From Proteus sp. FME41 (GTDB lineage Bacteria; Pseudomonadota; Gammaproteobacteria; Enterobacterales; Enterobacteriaceae): a stretch of 47,263 nucleotides of DNA. The position numbers and the translations under genes are program-made. The notes under the pieces were generated by a model that had not been told where the DNA came from, ran no database searches, and saw only the letters and a list, made by a program, of their open reading frames with translations. The stretch covers positions 1 to 47,263 of the forward strand of contig NZ_JABUYL010000025.1 in NCBI RefSeq assembly GCF_014897315.1, read 5' to 3'. Below, piece after piece: positions 17,158-26,805 of the stretch (the first letter of the stretch is position 1; every line of letters begins with the position of its first letter).

Positions 17158-17816
17158 TGTATTCGCGATCTATTTATTTCATTCTTCTGGCTTTTTTTTC
17201 GATGAGTCGTGTTTTTGCTCAAGAGAACGATAAAGAGAAAAAGAATGAAATCAATCTTATTGAACAAGCACTCTCACAGTGCCGTGAAGAGTCATCTCAA
17301 CTTATTCGCTTATCTTGTTATGACCACATTAACGTTGAGAACAAACCAGTCTCTCCTGTTGATGTAAGTGCAATGGGTGATATCTGGCGTTTAGCGGTAG
17401 AACATGAAATGCAACGTGAAAATCACACTGCAGGATTTAGGGTAAGTGCAAATAATAAGAGCGCTTATCCCGTTATTATGACTATACCAGCCATGGGATA
17501 TCTACCACCGCGCCCTATTCTCATGATCAGTTGTATTGACAACATTACCCGTATGCAAATTGCACTATCAAAAAAGCAAACCTCAGGAAGTATCCTGCTA
17601 ATCACAGATAAAACCCAATTAAAGAGTAAATGGTTTCTACGTGAAAACGGTTACTTGCTTGAAGCAAGTCGCGGAATACCCGGTATTGATGAAATCAAAC
17701 AACTGCTCTCTAGCGAAAAGTTAACCATTAAATTAGCGAATGATGAACAACTCATCTTTAATATTTCAGGCATTAACAAAGAGATAAAACCTCTGCGTTC
17801 AGCCTGCCATTGGTGA
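17154..17816 (+). CDS. vasI: T6SS-associated exported protein VasI/TagO
   Basis: 220 residues, VC_A0118-like family. N-terminal signal peptide (about residues 1-22, FILLAFFSMSRVFA then AQEN). The mature part shows LIRLSCYDHI and DIWRLAVEHEMQRENHT, typical of this accessory family, which is found in many T6SS operons and whose exact role is unsettled. ATG overlaps the regulator stop by four bases; the end is directly followed by tssA. Predicted periplasmic. Confidence 0.8.
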   Translation: MMYSRSIYFILLAFFSMSRVFAQENDKEKKNEINLIEQALSQCREESSQLIRLSCYDHINVENKPVSPVDVSAMGDIWRLAVEHEMQRENHTAGFRVSANNKSAYPVIMTIPAMGYLPPRPILMISCIDNITRMQIALSKKQTSGSILLITDKTQLKSKWFLRENGYLLEASRGIPGIDEIKQLLSSEKLTIKLANDEQLIFNISGINKEIKPLRSACHW

Positions 17817-17821
17817 TAATA

Positions 17822-19282
17822 ATGACAACAAAAACACTCAGTGTATGGCGAGAACAACTTTTAGCCCCTCTGGATGAGGCAAAAATCAGCAGTCAGCTTG
17901 ATGAAAACAGTACTGATTGGGAATATATCGAAAGTGAAATGATAAAATTTGGCTCACTAAGCCATAACACTTTAGATATTAATGATATTCAACATCGAGC
18001 ATTACAACTCTTCGCAACGCAAACCAAAGATTTTCGTCTATTGGTGCATTTTCTAAGAACACTACAACATGCTGCCGTGCCTGAAGAGCTCGTACTTGCT
18101 GCTACTGTCGCTAGCACCTATATGCAACATTATTGGGATACCAGTTATCCTAATCATCCACGTTTAAAGCCTCGCTTAGCACAACAAATTCTTAAACGAT
18201 TTGAATCAGTGAAAAATGGCTTTTGTCAGCAAGCAACACCTGAACAGCGTGATGATATTTTGGGTGAATTTGCCTATTTAGCGCAATTTTGGCATTCCAG
18301 TCAGCCTAATTTATCGGCACAAGTGGATGAACTGAGAAAAACTTATCAACATATTGAAAATACTCAACAATCTATCATTTCGATTGAAGAAAAAGCGAAA
18401 ACAGAGTCCGTTAATGAGGTAAAAACACCTTCTGAAACAAAAGTAAGTTCTATTCCCTCTTCTGTTACACAGCCTCCTCATATTGACATTAATCAACGTG
18501 ATGACCGCCAGTGGAAACAAACTTTATTAAAAATTGCAGGTATTCTTTGTGAACAAGCACCAAACGATGCGGTGGGTTATCACTTACGTCGGTATGCCAT
18601 ATGGCATAATATTCAAACGCTTCCCATAAGCGATAAGCAAGGAAAAACACCTTTAGCAGCGGTGGCAATTGATAGAGTAACCGATTACAGAGCGCAACTC
18701 GTACAGCCTACGCTGACTTTACTCAATGACATTGAGCAAAGCTTAACGCTAGCACCGTATTGGTTAGATGGGCATTTTATCGCAGCTCAAACCGCACAAT
18801 TATTAGGGTTGTCTCACGTTTCATCAGCAATTGCTCAAGCGCTTTCTCTGTTTTTAACTCGATTACCTCAGCTTAACCATCTCTATTTCTCAGACATGAC
18901 ACCTTTTATTTCAGAAGAAACCCATCAATGGTTAAGTTGCTTAGAAAATAACACTAACAATAAAGTCAACTCATCGTTATCTCTACAAACCGAACAACAA
19001 GACATCATGACCTGTTTTGAACAAGAAGGTCTTAATGCCGCTCTATTGATGATTGATAACGCAATTTCAGCAACAACTGAACCCCGTCAGCGATTTTATT
19101 TACAGTTACTCTCAGCACAGCTTTTTGAAGCTTCAAAGATGAACTCCATTGCAACGGTTTATTTTAATCAGCTTTATCAAGATGCAATTCGATATTCATT
19201 ATCAGAATGGGAACCTAATTTATTAAATCAACTGGCATCAAAAGCCGAACATCAACAGAATTTGTCTTCTCATAGGGAATAG
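17822..19282 (+). CDS. tssA: T6SS cap/assembly protein TssA (VasJ/ImpA type)
   Basis: 486 residues from ATG 17822; an in-frame TTG at 17810 precedes it inside vasI and is not preferred. The ImpA N-terminal domain is seen in LLVHFLRTLQ, HYWDTSYPNHPRLKPRLAQQ and an RYAIWHNIQTLP segment. A Gln/Ser/Thr-rich linker separates a helical C-terminal part (FYLQLLSAQLFEAS, IRYSLSEWEPNL), which likely forms the ring-shaped domain. TssA primes tube and sheath polymerisation on the baseplate. A second ImpA-domain gene follows two genes later (vasL/tagA). Confidence 0.88.
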   Translation: MTTKTLSVWREQLLAPLDEAKISSQLDENSTDWEYIESEMIKFGSLSHNTLDINDIQHRALQLFATQTKDFRLLVHFLRTLQHAAVPEELVLAATVASTYMQHYWDTSYPNHPRLKPRLAQQILKRFESVKNGFCQQATPEQRDDILGEFAYLAQFWHSSQPNLSAQVDELRKTYQHIENTQQSIISIEEKAKTESVNEVKTPSETKVSSIPSSVTQPPHIDINQRDDRQWKQTLLKIAGILCEQAPNDAVGYHLRRYAIWHNIQTLPISDKQGKTPLAAVAIDRVTDYRAQLVQPTLTLLNDIEQSLTLAPYWLDGHFIAAQTAQLLGLSHVSSAIAQALSLFLTRLPQLNHLYFSDMTPFISEETHQWLSCLENNTNNKVNSSLSLQTEQQDIMTCFEQEGLNAALLMIDNAISATTEPRQRFYLQLLSAQLFEASKMNSIATVYFNQLYQDAIRYSLSEWEPNLLNQLASKAEHQQNLSSHRE

Positions 19283-19287
19283 TAATA

Positions 19288-22200
19288 ATGAATTGGTCAT
19301 TTCTTTCTGGAAAGAAAATAACGGATTTTATAAAAAAAATTTTCTTCGCTGATAAATCAAAAATTAAATCCTTATTTTTACTTTTAATTGCAGTAATTCC
19401 AGCACTGTTTGTTATTTGGATTTGGTGGTGGGGAGCTAATTATGAATTCAAAGGGGATTATCCATTACGATCACTCAGTGCACGCTGGTTAGCGACGGTT
19501 ATCACTATTCTAATTGTTGTCAGTTGGGTCGGCATTGCAACGTGGCTTCGTGTTAAAAAACTTGAAGACCTGAAGTTAGATGTTGAATTAGCCATTATCG
19601 ATCCTGTCCGTAATGATATTGAGCACCAAACTCGTTATTTAAATTACTGGAAATCACAATTTTTCAAACACCAAAATGGGCATACTAATGCACTTTACCA
19701 AAAGCCTTGGTATTTTGTTTTAGGCACTGATGGAAGTGGTAAAAATACATTATTAAAAAACAGCTTAAATACCTTAGATATTGCGCCGATTGAAAATATA
19801 GTCAGCGAACAAAAATTACCTTTGCATATTAAAATACAACTTGCTGATCAGGCGATATTGTTAATTCCTGAAGGAAAACTAATCACACAACCTAATCTTA
19901 TTTTAGACAAACCCAAACTCTATCACCGTTTATGGAATGAATTATTAAACTGGCTAAATGAATATCGTGCTCGTCAGCCAATGAATGGCATTATTCTTAC
20001 TGTTGATATATTACAACTACTGACAAACGACAAAGAAAAAAACAGTCAATTTATTGCCTCATTACATATGCGATTACAAGAAATTCGTATCGCATTTAAT
20101 AGTCAATTACCTATTTATATCGTGTTTACAAAGCTCGATTTATTACAGGGATTTGATGCCATGTTTCAGTCACTAGAAGTAAAACAACGTGATGAAATAT
20201 TAGGTGTGACATTTCGATTACATAGCGAAAACAGTTGGGAAAAAGACCTTAATGTATTTTGGGAACAATGGGTAAGCCAAATGAATAGCGCCCTTCCTGA
20301 AATGATGCTTAATCGCGTCGATGAAAGTCAACGCACTCAGTTATTTAGTTTTATTAGACAAATACAAGGGCTAAAAAGTAACGTTATTAATCTACTTAAT
20401 GCATTAACATCCAGTGATAAACAACAGGACATTCAATTACGGGGCGTATACCTCACATCAGCGACACAAGTCGGTCAAGTTGATAATATATTTAGCCAAA
20501 CGGCATCGGTTCAATATCATTTACCCACAGCACCTTTAGCAACATGGCCAATTGCTGAAACACACAGCTATTTTACGCAATCACTTTTTCAAGATGTTTT
20601 GTTATCAGAACCCAATCTGGCTGCTGAAAGTCAGTTTTGGCTTAAAAAGCATCGTAGAAGAGTCCTATTAGCTTCTGCTATCAGTTTTGTTGGCATTATC
20701 GCTTTGTGGAATGGCTGGAGCCACTATTACAGCAAGAATTATCAGTCGGGTGAAAATGTGCTTAACGAAGTGAAAGCCTTTCGTTCTTCTGATGCCACCA
20801 TTACCACCAATATGGCCGGAAAAGAGCAACTAGCGGTACTTAATCCATTATTAGATGCCACATTAGCTTACGGTAATTATCGCGAAAAAAATGATACCTT
20901 CTCTGATCTTGGGTTATATCAAGGAAAGCGGGTTGGTCCTTATGTAGAAAATGTTTATCTTCAATTAATCACAGAACATTATCTGCCTTCAATGATGAAT
21001 TCCTTATTGGTTGAATTAAATAAAGCCAAAACAGGAAGCGAGGAGAAACTAGAGATACTCCGTATTATGCGCATGCTTGAAGATAAAAGCGGACGTAATA
21101 ATGAGATTGTTGAAAACTTTATGGCCAATTATTGGAGTCACTTATTTACAGGCCAGCGCGATATCCAATCTCAATTAATGTCTCATTTACAATACGCATT
21201 AAAACATACCGATTGGCAAGCTCAGCGTAAAGCCGGAGAAATAACGGCAATTAATGCATTTACCCCTTTTACTCAAGCTATTAACACTGCACAGAAAGAG
21301 TTAAGTCGTTTGCCACTTTATCAACGTGTTTATCAGACATTACGTCTTAAAGCGAACCAAGTTCTTTCATCACCATTAAATATACGTCATCAAGTTGGCC
21401 CAAGCTTTGACAGTATTTTTTCAGCCATTAATGAAGATAAGCTTCAAATGCCACAACTTTTAACGCTATATGGATTAACAAACTACTTTACTCAACATAA
21501 TGATGAGCTGGTGGATTTAACCTTTTTAGATGCTTGGGTATTAAATTTAAGTACAAATACCCAATATAGTGACAGTGATCGTAAAGAGATCCAACGTCAA
21601 ATCACTGAACAATATCTGAATGATTATACCGCCCAGTGGCGTGCGGCGATGAGTAACCTTGAAATAAGAGAGTTTGAATCGCTACAAGATGAGATTAATG
21701 CACTAGAGCAAATTATCAGTGGTGAACAACCAATACGCCGTGCATTACAAGTATTAAGAGACAATACTACATTACCGAAAATAGAGAGTTCACTCCCCAT
21801 TGCTGACCAAAAGGCATTAATGGATGAGTTAAAATACAAACTACTCACCCGTTTAGATAAAGAGTTTTCGCCCCAAACTGAAATTTTAGTCAGTAATAAT
21901 GGTGAGAATTTACAAAATCTCAATCAAAAATTAAATGAACTTCATCGGTATTTATTGGCTATTTATAACTCACCAGTCCCCGGTAAAGCTGCATTAAAAG
22001 CCGTGACATCTCGCCTTGAAGATAATAACCGCGACATTATTTTTGAATTATCCCAATCAGCTAAAACATTGCCTGAACCTATGAATCGTTGGGTAGGTCA
22101 ACTGGCCGATCAAGCTTGGAATGTGGTACAAAAAGAAGCCATTCGCTATATGGAAGTTGAGTGGAATGAGACAGTGGTTAACCAGTATCACACCTATATT

Positions 22201-22836
22201 ATTGATCGCTATCCATTCAATACGACAGCCACACAAGATGTACCTTTAAGTGAGTTTGAACGCTTTTTTAAGCCTAATGGCACATTAGATAGTTTCTATC
22301 AGCAAAACCTACGCCTTTTTGTCGAAAATAATCTGATTGAAAACAGTGATGGACAATCTCTTATTCGTCCTGATGTATTAGAACAACTCGAGATTGCGAA
22401 TAGAATTAGAAATACCTTTTTTAATACACAAGGTAATTTAGAAGCACAATTTGCCGTTGAAGCACTTTCTCTGGCTGGCAATAAGCGTCGCAGTATTTTA
22501 AATCTTGATGGGCAATTACTTGATTATTCACACGGTAGAAGTCACACCGTTCACATGGTTTGGCCTAATTCAATGCGTTCAAATATTGAAAGCAAACTCA
22601 CCTTAGTTCCTATTTCTGGTGATAAATCACCACGAGCACTTTTATTTAATGGACCTTGGGCACAAATGCGACTGATTAATGGTGGCAAACTCTCCAATAT
22701 CAAACCACATTCTTTCGATGTGAAATTTACCCTTGATGGTGGTGATATGGCATACCGAATCTCCATCGATGAATCTAATAATCCCTTCTTTGGCGGATTG
22801 TTTACTCGTTTTAAATTACCAGAAACCCTTTATTAA
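19288..22836 (+). CDS. tssM: T6SS inner-membrane core protein TssM (IcmF/VasK)
   Basis: 1182 residues, normal for TssM. Two N-terminal membrane helices (about 30-50 and 66-88), a cytoplasmic NTPase-like domain, a third helix (about 456-477), then a large periplasmic region that ends in the beta domain contacting TssJ (LLFNGPWAQMRLINGG). The P-loop position, residues 146-153, reads GTDGSGKN: the Ser/Thr that coordinates magnesium in GxxxxGK[S/T] is Asn153. Some TssM proteins lack a working Walker A, so the protein may still function structurally. Follows tssA by five bases. Confidence 0.95.
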   Translation: MNWSFLSGKKITDFIKKIFFADKSKIKSLFLLLIAVIPALFVIWIWWWGANYEFKGDYPLRSLSARWLATVITILIVVSWVGIATWLRVKKLEDLKLDVELAIIDPVRNDIEHQTRYLNYWKSQFFKHQNGHTNALYQKPWYFVLGTDGSGKNTLLKNSLNTLDIAPIENIVSEQKLPLHIKIQLADQAILLIPEGKLITQPNLILDKPKLYHRLWNELLNWLNEYRARQPMNGIILTVDILQLLTNDKEKNSQFIASLHMRLQEIRIAFNSQLPIYIVFTKLDLLQGFDAMFQSLEVKQRDEILGVTFRLHSENSWEKDLNVFWEQWVSQMNSALPEMMLNRVDESQRTQLFSFIRQIQGLKSNVINLLNALTSSDKQQDIQLRGVYLTSATQVGQVDNIFSQTASVQYHLPTAPLATWPIAETHSYFTQSLFQDVLLSEPNLAAESQFWLKKHRRRVLLASAISFVGIIALWNGWSHYYSKNYQSGENVLNEVKAFRSSDATITTNMAGKEQLAVLNPLLDATLAYGNYREKNDTFSDLGLYQGKRVGPYVENVYLQLITEHYLPSMMNSLLVELNKAKTGSEEKLEILRIMRMLEDKSGRNNEIVENFMANYWSHLFTGQRDIQSQLMSHLQYALKHTDWQAQRKAGEITAINAFTPFTQAINTAQKELSRLPLYQRVYQTLRLKANQVLSSPLNIRHQVGPSFDSIFSAINEDKLQMPQLLTLYGLTNYFTQHNDELVDLTFLDAWVLNLSTNTQYSDSDRKEIQRQITEQYLNDYTAQWRAAMSNLEIREFESLQDEINALEQIISGEQPIRRALQVLRDNTTLPKIESSLPIADQKALMDELKYKLLTRLDKEFSPQTEILVSNNGENLQNLNQKLNELHRYLLAIYNSPVPGKAALKAVTSRLEDNNRDIIFELSQSAKTLPEPMNRWVGQLADQAWNVVQKEAIRYMEVEWNETVVNQYHTYIIDRYPFNTTATQDVPLSEFERFFKPNGTLDSFYQQNLRLFVENNLIENSDGQSLIRPDVLEQLEIANRIRNTFFNTQGNLEAQFAVEALSLAGNKRRSILNLDGQLLDYSHGRSHTVHMVWPNSMRSNIESKLTLVPISGDKSPRALLFNGPWAQMRLINGGKLSNIKPHSFDVKFTLDGGDMAYRISIDESNNPFFGGLFTRFKLPETLY

Positions 22837-22843
22837 CTGATTT

Positions 22844-22862
22844 CCCCCTAATTAATAGGGGG
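22844..22862 (+). promoter_or_regulatory. Intercistronic hairpin between tssM and vasL
   Basis: CCCCCTA (22844-22850) and TAGGGGG (22856-22862) form a perfect 7-bp stem with a 5-base loop, three bases before the AGGA ribosome site of vasL. No T-run follows, so it is not a terminator. It could protect an mRNA end or influence vasL translation. Confidence 0.55.
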
Positions 22863-22874
22863 ATAGGATCTTTC

Positions 22875-24206
22875 ATGAATACGCCAAAAGAAAAATTTGT
22901 GATAAAAATTGCAGGTTCTCCCTTAGATATCCCTGAATTTATCGCATTAAAAGCGGAATTTAATAAACTTAATCATCCTTCTCAACCTGAGATCAGTTGG
23001 ACACTTATCGAGTCTCTTTCGCTAACATTATTTAAAACTCATGGTATCGACTTACAAAGTGGTGTTTATTACACACTTGCTCGACTTCACCTTAATGGAC
23101 TCAATGGTTTTACAGAAGGATGTGAATTGCTTGCCAATATAGTGGTAAGTCAATGGGATAATCTTTGGCCTACTCAACCCAATCATCGATGCGATGTCTT
23201 TAATTGGTTTAATACCAAAGCAGGAGCTTTATTACGCCAATTAACTTTTTCCCCTTCTGATTTACGTTTAATTTATCGATCAGAAAGGGCTCTACAATTA
23301 ATTATCGATCAACTTGCGCATACCGATTGGCCTAAATTACCAAAGCTTGAAAATTTACTTTGGTTTTTCCAAAATGCAGCAAAAACCTTAGAACAACATA
23401 CAAAGGCTACCACACAAAAAAATAGCAATAATAGCGTTAAGATCCCCCCGATTGTCTATATCAGTGCATCTGACGAACTTAAAGAAAATAACACTTCCAA
23501 GCCTAATCCTATCGCTGAAGTTGTTTTATATGACGATCCCCCCATTGAGAAAAAACCAATGAGTGCAAAAAAAGGCTTTTTTATTGGATTATTAAGTAGC
23601 AGTGCTATTTTTATTGCTATTGGTATGGCGATTTATCTGCCGATGCAAAAAGAACTCTCCGCAATTACTGCTCAACCTGAAGGCGCCATTACGCAATGGT
23701 TATATCAACCGAATATCAGTTCATATGCAAATAATCTGGTTTTAATGGAAAAACAGTCTCCTATATTTGCGTTAAGAAAATCAGATCATATGTTGGAAGT
23801 AGCTAAAAAGCTTTGGCCTAATAATGCTGATCAATCTTACGCAACACGACAATGGCAAAATATCCTTACTACACGATTAGAAAATGCACCGATTGACAGC
23901 AGTTGGTCTGATACAAATAAATTAATTCAACAGCTTTCCGATAGGATTGTTCAACAAGAGCGCAACAGAGGAAGCTTCACCCTTTCTTATTTAAAAACAG
24001 CTATTTATGAAATTCAAAAAAGCCATAATAAAGCTGTTCCTATTGAAAATAAGCTATATGTATTTTCACAAGAAATAAGTAAAGAGCAGTCTATTTCACC
24101 AGCCTTAATTAATAATCTCGATGCAGATATTCATGGATTATTAGCACGATATTATCTCCTGCAAAAAGAAGCTGAAGAGTTAGGTTTAAAGCCTTATTCA
24201 TATTAA
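22875..24206 (+). CDS. vasL: T6SS VasL/TagA-type protein (ImpA N-domain, membrane anchored)
   Basis: 443 residues. N-terminal ImpA-type domain (SGVYYTLARLHLNGLNG, NIVVSQWDNLWPTQPNHR, FNWFNTKAGALLRQL), a linker, one membrane helix at about 234-254, and a C-terminal VasL domain. This layout matches V. cholerae VCA0121 (TagA/VasL), a TssA-related protein that in that system stops the growing sheath at the distal membrane and holds it. I infer the same role. Start ATG 22875 has AGGA six bases upstream. Confidence 0.83.
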   Translation: MNTPKEKFVIKIAGSPLDIPEFIALKAEFNKLNHPSQPEISWTLIESLSLTLFKTHGIDLQSGVYYTLARLHLNGLNGFTEGCELLANIVVSQWDNLWPTQPNHRCDVFNWFNTKAGALLRQLTFSPSDLRLIYRSERALQLIIDQLAHTDWPKLPKLENLLWFFQNAAKTLEQHTKATTQKNSNNSVKIPPIVYISASDELKENNTSKPNPIAEVVLYDDPPIEKKPMSAKKGFFIGLLSSSAIFIAIGMAIYLPMQKELSAITAQPEGAITQWLYQPNISSYANNLVLMEKQSPIFALRKSDHMLEVAKKLWPNNADQSYATRQWQNILTTRLENAPIDSSWSDTNKLIQQLSDRIVQQERNRGSFTLSYLKTAIYEIQKSHNKAVPIENKLYVFSQEISKEQSISPALINNLDADIHGLLARYYLLQKEAEELGLKPYSY

Positions 24207-24265
24207 AAATAACAAAAAATCATGACAGATATTATTTATTATTAAAGATGGAATAGCCGATTAAT

Positions 24266-26002
24266 ATGAGTGAAATTAAATATTTAAAAGAAAGGCAATA
24301 CCTGCAAACACTGGCTAAATCCTATGCACAAAAAAAGCCACATTTGGCCGAAGTTTTAGAGCCCGATGATCCACAAACCAGTTATTTAATGGAAGGTTTT
24401 GCTTTTCTTTCTGCCCATTTACAAGAAAAAATTGATGATGCTTTTCCTGAAATTACACTTCCTTTATTGCAACGCCTAGGCTCCCAAGCAATTAAAGGAG
24501 TGCCATCAACATCAATTATTCAAATTAGTTGTGAGAAAGAAATTAATTACAGCTATTACATTCCTAAAAATAGTGCTGCATTAGGTCGTAATAATGCGTG
24601 TTTTTCAACTTGTCGTGATTTGTATATCGAACCTTATTCTCTTATTGAGAAACAAGTGACACACCAACCCAATAAAAGCTGTATTTCTTTAACGTTTAAA
24701 TATTTCGGTAATATCGAGCAAATGCAATCTTGTCCGATTAATCTGTTTCTTAGTCCAATCAAGAATATTGCAGACACTCTGTTACTTGGGTTAACTCAGC
24801 ATTTTGATTATATTGAGTTAAAACATGCCGAACAACATTATCATGGTGATAACGCAGCATTTTGTTTTAATTCTCAAATTGGTAAAGATTACCCTATCTT
24901 TCCACAATCAGAAAATACCCCTAAAGCACCTCAGCAATTGCTGGAAGGATTATATCTTCCTCATGTTCATCACTTTATGAGTCTAGATATCCCAACGATT
25001 ATTAAAAAATTGGATTGGGAAAAAAGCACTCAATTCACGATTAATATCTATTTAAATAAGCAAATTTTGTTAACAGAAGAACAATGTCAAAACTGCTTTT
25101 TACTTAACTGTGTTCCTACCGTTGATAAAGAGAAAGAGCATACCGTTATTATTGATTTTCAAGAGAATAAATCATCTTATTTATTACCAACTCCAAATAA
25201 TCATTATCTTTCAAGTTTATCTGAAATTATGCTTTCACTTGAGCCTCATGAAAAAGAGCGAGGTATTTATTGTCATTTTTATTCGATAACTGAATTAACA
25301 TCTGCATCTCGCCTATTGCCCCAATATCAAAATTCACTTTTTTATTCATTAACGATAGATAAAGAGATTACAGGACGAACATTTTATACGATTCATTTTT
25401 ATGACAACAAAGGTGAAGCACTTTCCTCTCCACCTAGTTTACATTTTTCCTGTACCTATATTGGTTTTGAGAAATATAAAGACAACAGTATTGGGGTGTT
25501 AAATGCTCATAGTGAGAATATGCCTGACAATTTATTGCTCAAAAATATCACACCATTGTCAGAATGTTTTCCTCCTATTGTTGATGATAAGTGTTATTGG
25601 CATTTATTATCACATTATAGTGCCAATGCTTTTATGCTAATGTCTATTACAACAATAAAAAACATGTTGAGCGATTATTTAATTTATGCAGAATTAGATA
25701 AACAGGTAACAAGAAAAATAAAACGTTCGCTAGAGGGTTGTATTGATTTAAACAGTCAAACTTATGACTATATTTTAAAAGGGAAACCACATCGTTGTTT
25801 ATCTTTAATATTAACAATAAATATTGATTATTTTGATAATGAAGGCGATGCTTTTATTTTCATTTCTCATCTTTATCATTTCTTTCCATTTTGTTTATCA
25901 GAAAATATGTTGTTGGAAATGAAAGTTAAATTTAATAATGATGAAAAAATAAAATGGTTTTTATCACCATCCCCTTTAAAAGGTTACAAGTCATTATTGT
26001 GA
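24266..26002 (+). CDS. Second, diverged TssF-like baseplate protein
   Basis: 578 residues. The N-terminus repeats the TssF pattern: KYLKERQYLQTLAKSYA, DPQTSYLMEGFAFLSAHL, DDAFPEITLPLLQRL, then GVPSTSIIQI. The C-terminus also matches TssF (YDYILKGKPHRCLSL, FFPFCLSENMLLEMKV). It is strongly diverged from the tssF at 7008 and has no tssG partner beside it. It may form a variant wedge or be an operon-specific adaptor; function is inferred. It is the last gene before a terminator. A 59-base gap without a good SD precedes it, so its expression may be lower. Confidence 0.75.
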   Translation: MSEIKYLKERQYLQTLAKSYAQKKPHLAEVLEPDDPQTSYLMEGFAFLSAHLQEKIDDAFPEITLPLLQRLGSQAIKGVPSTSIIQISCEKEINYSYYIPKNSAALGRNNACFSTCRDLYIEPYSLIEKQVTHQPNKSCISLTFKYFGNIEQMQSCPINLFLSPIKNIADTLLLGLTQHFDYIELKHAEQHYHGDNAAFCFNSQIGKDYPIFPQSENTPKAPQQLLEGLYLPHVHHFMSLDIPTIIKKLDWEKSTQFTINIYLNKQILLTEEQCQNCFLLNCVPTVDKEKEHTVIIDFQENKSSYLLPTPNNHYLSSLSEIMLSLEPHEKERGIYCHFYSITELTSASRLLPQYQNSLFYSLTIDKEITGRTFYTIHFYDNKGEALSSPPSLHFSCTYIGFEKYKDNSIGVLNAHSENMPDNLLLKNITPLSECFPPIVDDKCYWHLLSHYSANAFMLMSITTIKNMLSDYLIYAELDKQVTRKIKRSLEGCIDLNSQTYDYILKGKPHRCLSLILTINIDYFDNEGDAFIFISHLYHFFPFCLSENMLLEMKVKFNNDEKIKWFLSPSPLKGYKSLL

Positions 26003-26075
26003 TTATTTTTATTGGTATTAATTAATTTAATAAAATTACAATTGAATATAGCGATAATCATCATTATTATCTAAA

Positions 26076-26097
26076 GCCCTTTTGATAGGGCCTTTTT
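26076..26097 (+). terminator. Terminator at the end of the T6SS operon
   Basis: GCCCT (26076-26080), 6-base loop, AGGGC (26087-26091), then C and five T. It lies 73 bases after the second tssF. On the other strand the stem is followed by TTTAG, so it may also serve the convergent gene at 26190. Confidence 0.75.
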
Positions 26098-26189
26098 CTG
26101 AAGAGGTTTAATCGTGTATTCTGAAAAAGAGGTTTTTCAAATAAGTTAAAAAAGAAAATGTAATATTAATAAACAAACTAAGTAACATA

Positions 26190-26609
26190 CTAATATATAA
26201 AATAACTTTCAGAATAACTAATATGTAAACAATTATCGTACTTATAAACTTGAAGATATTGCTCATCATTTCTTATTTTAGGATTTCCATAATAAACTGG
26301 AAAATCTAATTTATCGGTATACTTTCTTAATTGTTGATACGCCTTATTCCAATCATTAATAAGACAAAATGTCACACTGCCATCTCTAAAGCCTCTATCA
26401 ATAATTCCATCCCCCGTAAAAACATAATCATTTGATATTCTAGGTAGCGATTTAATCACAGATGAAGTATTAAGATAATAAGAAAAGATATTGTATTTTG
26501 TATACACATAACCTCTTTCCTTAGTATTTTTGATATCTTTTAATATCCAAAAAATAAGAGTAAGAGATAAAATCAGTAGAAATAGTGTAATCCAATATCC
26601 TTTTTTCAT
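26190..26609 (-). CDS. Unrecognised membrane-anchored protein
   Basis: 139 residues. MKKGYW is followed by a hydrophobic segment (about residues 6-24, LFLLILSLTLIFWIL), then a mostly extracytoplasmic soluble part with two Cys. It could be an uncleaved anchor protein facing the periplasm. A fair AGGGA ribosome site precedes the ATG on the minus strand. I do not recognise the family. Convergent with the T6SS operon, with which it shares the hairpin at 26076. No evident partner gene. Confidence 0.6.
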   Translation of the reverse strand: MKKGYWITLFLLILSLTLIFWILKDIKNTKERGYVYTKYNIFSYYLNTSSVIKSLPRISNDYVFTGDGIIDRGFRDGSVTFCLINDWNKAYQQLRKYTDKLDFPVYYGNPKIRNDEQYLQVYKYDNCLHISYSESYFIY

Positions 26610-26805
26610 ATTTTTCCCTACTGTCTTTTATTATTAATATTCTATTTGAAACCTTATCACAATAGCTCTATAAATACTGAATTACCGTGACTTTTTGTGC
26701 TTAAACAGAATAGTTTTCTCTAAATCTATTGAACGAGAACGATCAAGAATATAGATTCTATCAAAACACATATCTCATTAAGTGGACGTAAGGACACTAA
26801 TTTAT

